A stretch of DNA of 64,000 bases, from assembly GCF_009727055.1 (NCBI RefSeq), contig NW_024064153.1, positions 842,281-906,280 of the forward strand, read 5' to 3'. Position 1 is the stretch's first letter. The number at the start of each line of letters is the position of its first letter. The translations under genes and the position numbers were made by a program. Shown here in pieces: positions 35,871-47,009 of this stretch. The stretch is from Benincasa hispida. Taxonomy: Eukaryota; Streptophyta; Magnoliopsida; Cucurbitales; Cucurbitaceae. The notes under the pieces are model-generated. The model was not told the origin of the DNA, ran no database searches, and saw only the letters and a program-made list of their open reading frames with translations.

Positions 35871-36486
35871 CAGCTCATCTAGTAGGAAAAGTTGCTGATG
35901 AAGATGTAAATTTCCTGTTTTTTTTAAACCTTATAATGAACCTTTTGTACATATTTTTGTGTTAAATGAAATGTTCATTTTTAAGAAATATGTTTGTTCT
36001 ATCTCATAGCAACTTCTGTTAAGAATCAAATTGTTAATAGCCATCAGAAAATATTCAAATATTTAAATGGCTAAGCTCGAAGTATAATGAATTTAAGATT
36101 TTTAGCTTTGACTGTTAACAAGAGTTGTTAAGGCAGGTCAGACCATCTTAATCAAAGAGTTGAGAGTAACTCAATGTAGTGGGAGAAAAATGTGTTTCCT
36201 AGCCATTGAGAAAAAGATGATTTTCTCATAAGAAACCTATTTGTATGCTAATATGTTTACAATGATTCTCTCGACTAAAGTGTTTAAAAATCATCTACTA
36301 AGACTAGAAATACCAGAGGTTAATAACCTAGGGCAAGTGGGAGAAATATCAAGTATGAGATACTAAATGGCAAAAACTATGGGTATGGGATGCCCTAGTT
36401 TATTGTATTTCTCTATAAACTCAGAAACTCAGTCTTATATATCAGATATATAAGTTACCACTGGAGTTTTAGTCGAAGTGGGAGTT
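35871..36486 (+). other. V 3' internal region and polypurine tract
   Basis: No pol domains. Contains phrases found near the 3' end of these copia elements (GGGCAAGTGGGAGAAAT at 36332; GATGCCCTAGTTTATTGTA) and ends with the polypurine tract GAAGTGGGAG at about 36474-36483, immediately before the LTR. The jump from gag end to this 3' region defines the deletion or replacement of pol. Confidence 0.75.
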
Positions 36487-38277
36487 TGTTGGGTTTTATG
36501 TCCTAAAACTCGTGGTTTGTAAACATTAGAACTTATTCTGAGAATTCAATAAAGTTGTTGTTGAATATATTGTTTTTTAGAAATCCAATAAACCTAAGTC
36601 CTTTGACTATTATATGAGTACTTGAACTTTATGTGGAGACATATAAGTGGATCGGGTTCAAGTAAATAGTCAAAATGATCAATAGTATATGAATAAGGTT
36701 GGGTACCTTATTCTGGTAACACTATTGGATGCGGCCTACTCTGTAGTTGTTACAAAGTGTTGTAAAACACTACATACGAAGTGATTCTAATTTGTGCATG
36801 TTGAGACATGAGGAGTGAGGGTGTCCTGTGCAAATGAGTTTTGTGCAAGATCGGATCACGAAACTTGTCACTCTTACTTTATAACGCTGTTTACTGTTTA
36901 AGACTGACGATTTCAAAGCGATGACCTAGGTAACTTAACCTTAATCCTGGGCTAACTATGAACTCCTGTTTGTTCGGGATTATCCTTTGATCTACAAACG
37001 GTGAGAGTAGACCAATTGTCTCTGCTCAATAAACTTACCACTTTGGGGATAAGACTAGATGAATAACTGGGAACATAGGGTGCAAGAGGGAATTCACTCC
37101 TAACCGATTAGGGTTAGTAGAGAGGTTATTCCCTTCAAGTATTGATTCTGGGTCTTGAACAAGAGGCCTCACCCTCTCATTGGCTTGAGAGGGATTCGAT
37201 TTGTTGATTGGATCACAAATCAATTGTTCATTAGGGGATCAGTGGAACTTAAGGAACAAGAGGTAATTTCGAGGATAAAACAGAGATTCGACCCATTAGT
37301 TAACGAATGGGGGTTAGATCATGGTTATATTGAGTGGACATAATATATCTACAATGATGGGAGTTCAGCTATGGGGTTTAGTGCAATCACCCATTAGTTA
37401 ACGAATGGGGGTTAGATCGGTCTAATGAGTTTAGCCGATTAATCTCGGATCGTTCTCTTATACACATCTAGATGTGTATAAGAGACAGATCTGTAGGTCC
37501 GCGAGGTCCCCCTACTAACTCGTAAATGGGTACTCTTTACGATAGCTTGACAAATTAATTTGAAACGTTCAAATTAAATGGAATAAGAGAATAAATATTT
37601 AAATATGATTTAAATATATAAAGATGATTATTGTGCAAAAATTAATTTAATATTTGATATTAAATTAATTTATGAAATTAATTTAAGAGAATCCATTTTT
37701 AAATTAAAATGATTTAAAATTCATTTTTTGTTTTAAAAAGGAAAATGGAAATTCGTTTGCATGGGTTGCACATAATGGAAAAAGAGTTTTTTCCACTATC
37801 ATCATCTTTATGCTCACACACAAACCATGATCTTCTCTACCTTGATTCTCCAAGCATGAGCTGCAAGCCATGCACTCCATCTCTTTGCATGTTCATTTTG
37901 ATATATAAAGAAGATTGGATTTGTTGGAGAAGTAGAGATGAATACAAAATTTTGAGAGAAAAATCATGGTGAAGAAGAAGCTGCTTCTTCAACTTACTAC
38001 TGTGAGCTTCCCTTGTTTCTCTACATTTACAAGCTGTTCTTGAGCCCCACAACCTTTCCTAAAGCTCCAAAAGCATAGTAGGGAAGGCTTTGAGGTGGTT
38101 CACATTGATATCAAGTGAAGACAACAGTTGAACAGACGATTTTCTTGAAGAGTTCTTCAAAGGTATGTTCTGAAAATCCATTTTTATGAATAACATACTT
38201 TAGTTTTTGCCAAAATTAGTGAATTAGAATGCTTATGGATCCTTGATACTTCTGCTGCATGTTATTTAACTCTAACA
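36487..38277 (+). mobile_element. 3' LTR of copia element V
   Basis: TGTTGGGTTTTATGTCC to TTTAACTCTAACA, 1791 bp. It matches the 5' LTR except for two anomalies: a misplaced duplicate segment at about 37290-37320 and an adapter-like insert at 37454-37488 that replaces about 14 bases of LTR. TCACT at 38278-38282 is the right target-site duplication. Confidence 0.92.
37454..37488. other. Mate-pair junction adapter (assembly artefact)
   Basis: TCTCTTATACACATCT followed directly by AGATGTGTATAAGAGACAG: two inverted Tn5 mosaic ends back to back, 16 of 19 bases of the first and 19 of 19 of the second. This is the circularisation junction of a Nextera mate-pair library, not plant DNA. The 5' LTR has ordinary LTR sequence at this place. 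Confidence 0.95.
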
Positions 38278-39023
38278 TCACTGATTCTCTAATGAACAAT
38301 TGTTTTGTGATCCGATCATTAAACCGAGTACCTCTCGGGCCAATGAAAGGGTAGAGCCCCTTGTTCAAGATCCGGAGTCAGCACTTAAAGGAACTTTTCT
38401 ACTATCCCTGATAGCAGGTAGGAGTAAATTCCATCTTACACCCTATGTCCTCAGTTATCTACTCGACGCTGTTGAGCTAACCCTCACCTATGAAAATTTA
38501 AGGATAATCCTGAATAAACAGGAGTTCATAGTTAACTTAGGATTAAGGTCAAGTTACCTAGGTCATCGTTTTGAAATAGTCAGTCTTAAATAGTAAACAA
38601 CATTATAAAGTAAGAGTGACTTATTTCTTGGTCCGATCTTGCACAAACTCATTGCACATGACGCCCCCACTCCTCATGTCACTACATGTACGAATTAGGA
38701 TCACTTCGTCTGTAGCACTTCACAACTCTTTGTAACAACTATAGAGTGGGCCTCATCTGACAGTGTTATCAGAATAAGGCATCCAACCTTATTTAGATAC
38801 TATAGATCATCTTGACTATTTACTCGAACCTGATTGACTCTTATGTCTCCATATAAAGTTCAAGTATTCATGTAATAATCATGAATCTTTTAGTTTATTG
38901 GATTTATTTTTTAAATGAAATAAGCAATTCATATATTTTATATAACTTTATTGAACTTTATTGAATTTATCAGAATAAGTTTATTATTTACAAACCACGA
39001 GTTTTAGGACATAAAACCCAACA
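38278..39023 (-). mobile_element. Solo copia LTR S, 5' portion
   Basis: Plus strand resumes with TCACTGATTCTCTAATGAAC, the direct continuation of 30648, and ends GACATAAAACCCAACA, i.e. the LTR head TGTTGGGTTTTATGTC on the minus strand. CAGAC follows at 39024-39028. The frame at 38300-38593 is an LTR shadow. Confidence 0.88.
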
Positions 39024-39255
39024 CAGACTTGATTATAGTAAATAAACACCCAAAGCAAATGAACCCTTACAAATTGATCAAATTAAATGGAAAATCGAAT
39101 CTAAATGCCAAATACCAAAATTTTCTATTATGCAAAACCCAAAAATAAATTTAAAGCATTCATCACATGAAACTGAGCAGAATTTCACCTACCAAAAATC
39201 AATTTTTGATTCTCTAAACCAAAAGATAAAACAATTCCATTGACACTGATATCAG
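39024..39255 (-). other. Copia Z leader, proximal part and primer site
   Basis: Continues the Z leader interrupted at 29475, and matches the end of the leader at 24720-24897. At 39244-39254 the plus strand reads CACTGATATCA, a weakened form of the reverse Met primer site, immediately before the LTR start at 39256. Confidence 0.65.
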
Positions 39256-40308
39256 TTGAAATGATTGAATCCCAATGCGAAAACGTTTAACATTTTTGTC
39301 TTTGAATTGGGAAGGAAAAACTCAAAATTGATTTTACAGAATACAAAAAGCTAGCATTCAATTACAAGAAATAAAAGAAATAATACCTTTGAAGACCAAA
39401 TCTTCAATAAAATATTTTGCACGTTCTTTGAAGACAGATTCTTTGTAACGACCCGAGTTTAGAAGGGATACATGAATGAACCAGTATCACATCTGAACGA
39501 GAGGGATCCTAAGGACATGAAAGTATGGTTAAGAAAGACTTAAAAGAATTAAAAGTTACTACCTATATCAACAAGGTGCACCTTTCTTTTCGGTGGCTCA
39601 ATCATACAAACTCCAAAGTTAAGCGAGCTTGGCTTGGGTCAATCCTATGTTGGGTGACCTCCTGGGAATTTTCCTAGGATGCATGTGAGGGAGGTAGGGA
39701 GGATGACATAGCCAGGTCGCAGAGGATGTAGATGTGATCCGTGTTCCATTTTTTTTTTTTAAAAAACTCTTTTCATTTTTTAAGAATAACATTACGTGAG
39801 GGGAGTTATCCCCTCACCCACTAACCGCTTCCTACATAACTGCATGGGAGTTATCTCACTATTTATTATTTATTTAATATTAATATTAACTTAAATTAAA
39901 TATAAATTAAATCAAATTTAATGTATGTATATATAAAATAAATAATTAAATAATTAATAAATATCATATATATATATATATATTTATATTTATTGTGCAT
40001 TTAAATCATATAAAATGCATATCTCTTTCTTGATCTATAATTTTAATATAAATCCAACTCATATTAAAATTAACATTTGAATCTTATTTAAAATATTATT
40101 TTATCATATTATATAGTTTTAGTTATAAACCATATTTATAATTATTTATATACTATAATTTATCATAATATATTATATTTTACATTAATCCATATTAATA
40201 TAAAATTCCCTTAAATAATTTGAACAATTCAAATTATTCCAAAATTTAGCCGATCCTTGTTTTACCTTTAGTGAGCTAGCAAGGGGACCTAATGGATCTA
40301 TGGATTAG
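39256..40308 (-). mobile_element. 5' LTR of copia Z (truncated)
   Basis: Starts on the plus strand with TGAAATGATTGAATCCCAATG, comparable to the LTR at 24912 (TGAAGGGATCGAATCCCAAG), and continues to the conserved AGTGAGCTAGCAAGGGGACC segment at about 40270. It is cut at 40308 by the LTR of copia X. It contains a Cassandra-like insertion at 39444-39749. A TA microsatellite lies at about 39966-39982. The frame at 40562-40747 lies outside this LTR and has no known domain. Confidence 0.7.
39444..39749 (+). mobile_element. Cassandra-like TRIM LTR with 5S-rRNA-like segment
   Basis: Begins TGTAACGACCCGAG and includes the typical phrases ACATCTGAACGAGAGGGA, TATCAACAAGGTGCACCTTT and TTTCGGTGGCTCAATC. 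It then has a 5S-like stretch: AGTTAAGCGAGCTTGG at 39617-39632 (box A region) and GGGTGACCTCCTGGGAA at 39652-39668 (box C). Cassandra elements are short non-autonomous LTR elements whose LTRs carry such a segment. The right end is unclear: the LTR appears to fade into a T-rich run after GTGTTCCA, with no matching duplication, so this is one incomplete LTR inside the Z LTR. Confidence 0.8.
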
Positions 40309-41839
40309 TGAAAGAATATACTAGTATGCAACAGAAGCAAATAAAATTAATAAGCACTCTAATTATATTTAATTTGAGTTCTAAAAGCATGCTTTCACAA
40401 GAGGGTTTGAAATAAACATACCTTTTGATGAATCTTCCAATTCCAAGCTGCTCTTCACTCTAAATCAGCTCCAAATCGACAGTGAATCACTAAGAGATCT
40501 TCTCTACTATTCACAGCCTTGAATTTGAGTGGTGGAACTCAGATTCGAGTGAATTTGGTGAATGTTTGTTGTGGGTTTGAAGAGAAAGAAGAAGATGAAC
40601 CAGAAACCAATTTTTCCAGCTTTCAATCTCTGTCCCATTACTTCATCTCAGAGAAATGGAGGTGTTTTGTTCTTCAGTAGCATGCAAGCAACATCAATAA
40701 TCCATTTGGCCAGTAGCTGCTACACTTTTGAAGTGGAATTTGTGTGAGCATGGAGGAGAAACACCTCCTCTTGCTTCAAAAGTGGGAAAACCCCGCTTTT
40801 GGGTTCCAATTTCCAATTTTTTCCTTTTTAAATTCAAATTCAATCCAATTAATTCATAATAAATTAATACTTTAATTTAATTAATTCATAATTAGTTAAA
40901 TCTAAATCATTCAATTTCCTAAATTGAATTTAAAATTGGAAATTTATTTTTAATTAATTAAACATATTTAACTTAATATCAAATATTAAATTGATCACAC
41001 ACCTACTTTAAACATAAATCCTATTCATGTAATTAACATTTAAATCAATATTTAAATATTATAAAATCTCCAATTTCATCTAATTTTAACAAATTAAATG
41101 TTAATTATATCGAATATAATTAAGCAAACCCTAATTTGATTTTGAACTAATTCAAACTCAAAACCCTAATTTCAATTTGAACAATTCAAATTGATATCAT
41201 TTCAAATTCACTCAATTTAATAATTCAAGGTGTTTATGTTTTAATAACTAGTAGAGGGACCTTATGGATCTATAGATTATGAGCTCCAACGATTAAGATT
41301 AATTGGCTAAACTCTTTAGACCGAATTAATTGGTATTTGTTAACTATCGAATCACACCACTATACCTCGATAGTTGCATTCTTCGCACTATAGATATATT
41401 TGTGTCCACATGATATAACAATTACTAGTAAGCTGACCCATCACAGGTTGTTCGCAACACCGACTGGGTCAATGTGCCTACTCCTCATGTCAATACATGA
41501 ATGAATCTGGATCACTTCGTTTGTAGTATTCTTACAACAACTTGTAACAACTACAGAGTAGGCTGCATCCAATAGTGGTACCAGAATAAGGTACCCAACC
41601 TTAATCATGTACTATAAACCGTTTTGGCTATTTACTCGAACTCAATCTATCTTTATGTCTCTACATACAGTTCAAGTATTCATATAATAGCCATGGATCT
41701 TAGTTTATTGGATTTAGAATCTATGAAATAGATTCAATACATTTATTGAAGATGAAGAAATGTTAAATAACATCTTTTATTGATAATAGAATATGTTTAA
41801 CTTTTACAAACTGCGAGTTTTAGGACATAAAACCCAACA
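40309..41839 (-). mobile_element. 3' LTR of copia X
   Basis: TGAAAGAATATACTAG on the plus strand to ACATAAAACCCAACA at 41839, TG...CA on the minus strand. A reverse polypurine tract follows (ACTCCCACTTGG at 41842-41853), showing this is the 3' LTR of the minus-strand element to the right. At about 41470-41482 the LTR jumps from CGACTGGGTCAA to TGTGCCTACTCCTCATG, skipping several hundred bases present in related LTRs. The inserted-into sequence is the Z LTR. Confidence 0.78.
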
Positions 41840-42952
41840 GTACTCCCACTTGGACTAAAACTCCGGTGGATCAATATATACAAATATATACAATGTTGAG
41901 TTACACTGAGAGAACAAAAAGTATAAATACAATATACTAGGGCATTAAATACTCATATATTCTCCCACTTTCCCTAGTGATAAATATCTCGTAGACCTAG
42001 TCCTATTAGGTGACCCTCGAACACTTTAGCCGAAAGGGCCTTTGTAAATGGATCAGCTAAGTTGTCTTGTGAGGCTATTTGCATGACGATCACATCTCCT
42101 CTATGTACTATCTCCTTGATGAGATGGTACTTCCACTCGATGTGCTTTCCTCATTTATGGGTTCGAGGTTCCTTTGAATTTGCAACTGCTCCACTGTTGT
42201 CACAATAGAGGGTGACAGACAGGTGCATATTAGGAACTACTTCTAGGTTAGTCAAGAACTTTCTGAGCCATACTGCTTCTTTCACTGCTTCACTTGCAGC
42301 TACATACTCAGCTTCCATTGTGGAGTCTGCAATACAACTTTGTTTGATGCTTCTCCACACAAATACTCCTCCATTCAGAGCGAATATTGACCCTGAAGTT
42401 GATTTTCTTGAATCTATATCGGTTTGAAAGTCAGAATCAGTGTATCTAATAAGGATCAGATCCTTAATACCATAAACAGGCATATAATTTCTCATTCTCC
42501 GAAGATACTTGAGAATGTTCTTAACGTCAGTCCAATGATCATATCTAGGATTGGACTGAAATTTGCTGACTATTCCAACTACATAGCATATATTGGGATG
42601 TGTACACAACATGGCATACATCAAGCTCCCTACCGTTGATGCATATGGAATTCGTTTCATATCCTCAACCTCTTGAGGTGTCTAAGGACTTTATTCTTTA
42701 GACAAGTGAACTCCATGTTTGAAAGGTAATGCTCATTTCTTGGAATTTTGCATTTTATATCTAGACAACATCTTGTCTATATAAGATGCTCTAGATAGTG
42801 CTAATGTTCTGTTCTTGCGATTCCGAACTATTTGGATCCCAAGAACATACTGTGCTTCTCCCAAATCTTTCATTTGGAATTGTGTAGCCAACCATCTCTT
42901 AACGTTAGCTAGAAATTCTACTTCATTCCCAATGAGTAGAATATCATCAACA
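41840..42952 (-). pseudogene. copia X pol, RNase H and RT C-terminal half
   Basis: Minus-strand open frame 42151-42660 carries SLMYAMLCTHPNICYVVG, then RNase H with TDSDFQTDIDSRKSTSG, the STMEAEYVAASEA segment and YCDNSGAVANS. These hold the acidic residues of the RNase H site (D, E, D). Beyond it, broken frames give the end of the polyprotein (to about 41990) and, to the right, QMKDLGEAQYVLGIQI-like RT sequence up to DDILLIGNE at 42952. There the frame is cut by a solo LTR. In the intact element, RNase H completes removal of the RNA template. Confidence 0.85.
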
Positions 42953-43566
42953 TGTTGGGGATAATGCCCTAAACTCTCGTTGGGTTCTGTAGTTTGTAAA
43001 CACTGTATTGAACAAACGCTTGCGATATAACAATATATGATTTTTTTTCACTGTTGTCTATGAAACATGGGATGTTTTAATTGCTTTACCACAAACCAAT
43101 AAACTAAAATCCCTGGTTGTCATTGTAACTTAAGCATGTATGTGGAGACATACAGGTGGATCATGCCTTAAGTGATAACCAAAATGATCTGTAGTATATG
43201 GATAAATGAGGGAAACCTTATCCTGGTGAGACTATGGATGCGACCCGTTTTGTAAATTATTACAAGTGTTGTGACGTACTACAGATGGTTTGATCCTGAT
43301 CATTCATGTGAAGACATGTGAGTGGAGGCATCCTATACAAAGGAGTTTGTATAAGACCGAACCACGAAGTGTTATAGTCTCGTTATATAACGTCGTGCAT
43401 GACAAAGACTTCACTTCACTAGGATGACCATAGGTAACATGACCTTAATCCTGAATGAGTTGGGAACTCTTGTTTTTAAGGGCGGTCCTTTGATTTGCAT
43501 GGGTGAGAGTGGCCAGATTGTCGACTCAAACCTACCACTTTGGGAATTTTTCTGATTTGGGAGCTG

Positions 43567-43790
43567 GGAACTCAACTACACAAGATGGAATTCACTCCTT
43601 CCTCGAAATAGGGGTAAGTAGATAGATTGCTTCCTTAAGGGTTGATTCCGGGTCTTGAACATAGTGACCATAACCTCTCNGGAACTCAACTACACAAGAT
43701 GGAATTCACTCCTTCCTCGAAATAGGGGTAAGTAGATAGATTGCTTCCTTAAGGGCTGATTTCGAGGCTTGAACGATGAGGCGTCACACA
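43567..43790. other. Duplicated contig ends around a single N
   Basis: The sequence from GGAACTCAACTACACAAGAT (43567) to the N at 43680 is repeated, nearly identically for the first 75 bases, from 43681. The repeat is centred on an undetermined base, which is typical of two overlapping contig ends joined without merging rather than a biological tandem repeat. Confidence 0.85.
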
Positions 43791-44558
43791 CCTTCTCATG
43801 GCCTGAGAGGTGTCCACACATAGTAGGACTATGTTATATTGTTCATTAGAGGGGTCGGTGGTACTTAAGGACTTAGATGTAACTATAAGCGCAAAACGGT
43901 AAATTGGCATAGTTGTACTTACGAGCATCTGTGAAGGGTTATCGTACTGTTGACTGGTTATATCCGATGGACACAGAAATATATCTGTGATGAGAAGAAT
44001 GCTACTATCAGTCTTTAGTGGAGTGCCTAGTAGTTAACGGATGGTGGATCGTAGCTAAAGAGTTTAGTCAGCTATTCATGTATCATTATAGCTTCAAGCC
44101 ACAGGTTCATAAGGTCCCCTTAGTAACTCAATGGATTCAAGTTGAGAATCAGTTTTTGGGTCAGTTTGAAATGTTCAAATTGACAAGAGGGAGTCTGATT
44201 ATATATGATGTGATTAAACTGGTCAATTATATATGATATAGTTGACATGATGTATGAGATACACTAATTGGAGGAAAATGATATAAATATGATTTATATC
44301 TAGTGGAGGAGAAAAAGACTATGGTTTAAATGTTGCATATGCTGTGATATTAAAATTATAGATTATAAATATAATATGATAAGTTAGTTATTATATTTAT
44401 TTATAATTAAACAATTATGAGATAATTGTTGGTGGTTTTCTCCATAACTGTGCGTGAAAGTGGGAGGTTGCATTCAATTTTCATAACTGAAGGATAAAAT
44501 GGAATTAGTTTTCATTTTTGCAAGAGAATCAGATAATCGCATCTCGATTGTACACTGT

Positions 44559-44755
44559 CTATCGTTTAGCTAACGAGAGCCTACACGACAGCTTAAGCTT
44601 TCCTAAACGATCGTGTACACGCGCAGTTTCCTAAACGATCTTGTAGCTTTTATTAAGCTATCACGCGCGAGAGCCAGATTACCTAAACGATCGTCTAAAC
44701 AATCAACCTAATTTTTCTAAACGATCCTATACCTTTTATTAAACGATCAAGCACC
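44559..44755 (+). repeat. CGATCG palindrome array in solo LTR
   Basis: Contains TCCTAAACGATCGTGTAC, CCTAAACGATCTTGTAG, CCTAAACGATCGTCTAAAC, CTAAACGATCCTATAC and TTAAACGATCAAG, about eight sites in 200 bp. It lies about 350-540 bp before the LTR end, in the downstream part of the LTR. Confidence 0.85.
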
Positions 44756-45104
44756 ACTCTGAGAATACCAAAGTCACTGAGTGGTGGTGTCCTAGTTGCT
44801 GCTTATTCATGGAGATGTCTGTTCGTTTGCTGAGCGACAATGAGATTTGGTAGATGATTGGCTTAGCGTTGCAGTGACAGCAAAAGGTGTTGTTCTTGAC
44901 GTGAGCGAGAGAAAGATAAAAGAAGAGTTCTTCAAAGGTGAGTCTCTCGGTCTTTTGTATTTATTATTAATAGCATGTCGTAATTTGTTCTGAAATGCTT
45001 AACTACTGTGTATGTTTGTGAATGCTTGTATTTCTATCACAATAAACTTGGAATGATCTTGCTTCCGCTCATAGGTACTCTTTGATAAGAGATCCTTCAC
45101 AATA

Positions 45105-45914
45105 TACAACACCAACAAAATGATAGTTTTGTTAACAATTTTCTTGTAAACATGAGGTTTGTCAACTTTTTGTTCAAAGCCATAAGATTTGATCGTAGTG
45201 TCAAATCTCATATTCCAGGATCTAGGTGCTTGTTTCAACCCATAAATGGATCAATTAAGTTTTCAAACCTTTTGCTATTGACCCTGTTCAATAAACCCTC
45301 TGGATGAGACATATAGATACTCTCTTCAAGATAGCCATTCAGAAAGGCTGTCTTAACATCCATTTTTCATATTTCATAATCATAAAATATAGCTATGGAC
45401 AAGAGTATTCTAATTAACTTTATCATGATAACTGGAGAGAAGATTTCTTCATAGTCTACCCCTTCTCTTTGGGTAAATCCTTTTGCCATAAGTCTAGCTT
45501 CGTAGGTCTGTACGTTACCAGCTTGGTCTTGTTTTCTCTTGTAGATCCATTTGACGATGGGTTTTATCCCTTTAGGTTGATCTACAGGATCCTAGACAGA
45601 ATTGAAATACATAGATTTCATTCAAAGGTCCATGGCTTCAATCCATTGGTTTTTATCCACACCATTCATTGCTTGTTTGAAAGACAATGGATCCTCTAAG
45701 CCATCACCTGGTATGATGACTCGAGTTTCAGTTAAACCCATGTACCAGTCAGGCTATTGCACAACCTTCCCACTACAACGAGGCATTCTCAACTCTTGAG
45801 AATGATATGAAATACCAGTATCATCAACAACTCTTGATGGACCTTTTCTGTTAACAGCTCTTATTAATGTATTTTTCGTTTCTCTTGACATTTCTTCTAT
45901 TACTTACTGCGAGG
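45105..45914 (-). pseudogene. copia X pol, RT N-terminal half
   Basis: Continues the RT interrupted at 42952. Minus-strand reading gives APRSWNMRFDTTIKSYGFEQ and KIVNKTIILLVLY just before the break, i.e. the strand leading into the YVDD motif. Upstream broken frames give MDVKTAFLNGYLEESIYV (about 45300-45365) and the loop between integrase and RT (about 45600-45790). Stops and a frameshift show it is dead. Confidence 0.82.
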
Positions 45915-46352
45915 TTAGTGATTTTTCATGTGTTCTTCCTCTAGGAAGGTTGCATTTGTCGATATAAATATCTTGTCTTCTTGAGGATCATAAAATAAAC
46001 CATCTTTCGTTTCTTTTGGGTACCCTATAAATAGGCATACTTTTGAACGACGTTCCAACTTACTAGGATTTTGCACCAACACATGTGTTGGGCAACCCCA
46101 AATTCTGAAGTGGCATAAATTTCCTTTGCGTCCTCTCCAGAGCTCATAAGGTGTTTTAAAAACACTTTTCGAGAGAACCATGTTCAAAATATACACTGTA
46201 GTTTCAATTACGTAAGAATTTGGTAATTGAGCATCACTCATCATGGAACGAACCATGTCCAACAAGGTTCTGTTCCTCTTTTCTGCCACACCATTTTGTT
46301 GAGGTGTGCCAGGGCTGTGAGTTGAGATTGGATTCCTTGTTCTATCAAATTG
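45915..46352 (-). pseudogene. copia X integrase C-terminal part
   Basis: Minus-strand open frame with STHSPGTPQQNGVAEKRNRT, where the E is the third acidic residue of the DDE site. LLDMVRSMM, YILNMVLSKS and the GYPKETKDGLFYDPQEDKIF segment that precedes RT follow. The frame runs on artificially to 46499 into an unrelated LTR inserted at 46353, after TTCTATCAAAT. The N-terminal two thirds of integrase, the protease and gag of X are missing. Confidence 0.85.
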
Positions 46353-47009
46353 TTGGGGTTGATGCCCTAAACTTTCATAGGGTTCTGTAGTTTGTAAACA
46401 CATGTATGAACAAACGCTTGTGATGTAATAATATGATATATTTTCTTCATTGTTGTCTATGAAATATGAGATATTTAATGTGCATTTACCACAAACCAAT
46501 AAACTAAGATCCCTGGTTGTCGTTGTAACTTAAGCAGACATACAAGTAAATCATGCCTTAAATGATAACCTAAATGGTCTGTAGTATATGGATAAAGGAG
46601 GGAAATCTTATCCTGGTGACACTACAGATATGACCCGCTTTGTAGATGTTACAAATGTTGTAAAGTACTACAGATGGTTTGACCCTGATCATTCATGTGG
46701 AGACATGCGAGCGGGAGTGTCCTATACAAAGGAGTATGTATAAGGCCAGACCACGAAATGTTTAGTCTTGTTATATAACACCGTTCATGACAGAGACTTT
46801 CATTTCACTAGGATGACCATAAGTAACATGACCTTAATCCTGAGTGAGTTGGGAACTCTTACCTATGAGGGCGGTCCTTTGATTTGCGTGGGTGCGAATG
46901 GGCAGATTGCCAACTCAAAACTACCACTTTGGCGATTCATCTGATTGGAGAGCTAGGAACTCAGCTACACAAGATGGAATTAACTCCTTTTCCGAAGCAT
47001 GGGTAAGTA
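46353..47009 (+). mobile_element. Partial copia LTR, plus orientation
   Basis: Starts TGTTGGGGTTGATGCCC, the head of the same LTR family as 42953-45099, and runs through the shared landmarks as far as GGGTAAGTAGATAGATT. There it meets an oppositely oriented LTR of the same family. Only the first 657 bp exist. Its insertion interrupts the integrase of X. Confidence 0.8.

Larger units (their letters stand above)
42953..45099 (+). mobile_element. Solo copia LTR inside RT of copia X
   Basis: TGTTGGGGATAATGCCC to AAGAGATCCTTCA, plus orientation, 2147 bp as assembled. CAACA at 42948-42952 and CAATA at 45100-45104 form the target-site duplication, one base changed. It is related to the LTRs of W and Y and contains a CGATCG palindrome array at 44559-44755. 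The assembled length is inflated by a duplicated contig end around a single N at 43680. The frame at 44018-44236 is an LTR shadow. Confidence 0.88.

Noticed and set aside
39590..39680. A functional 5S rRNA gene
   Set aside because: Only part of the 5S sequence matches, with many changes, and it is embedded in Cassandra-like LTR sequence, which explains it.
43567..43790. Biological tandem duplication in an LTR
   Set aside because: The break is at a single N and the repeat is nearly perfect for its first 75 bases, which fits unmerged contig ends better.
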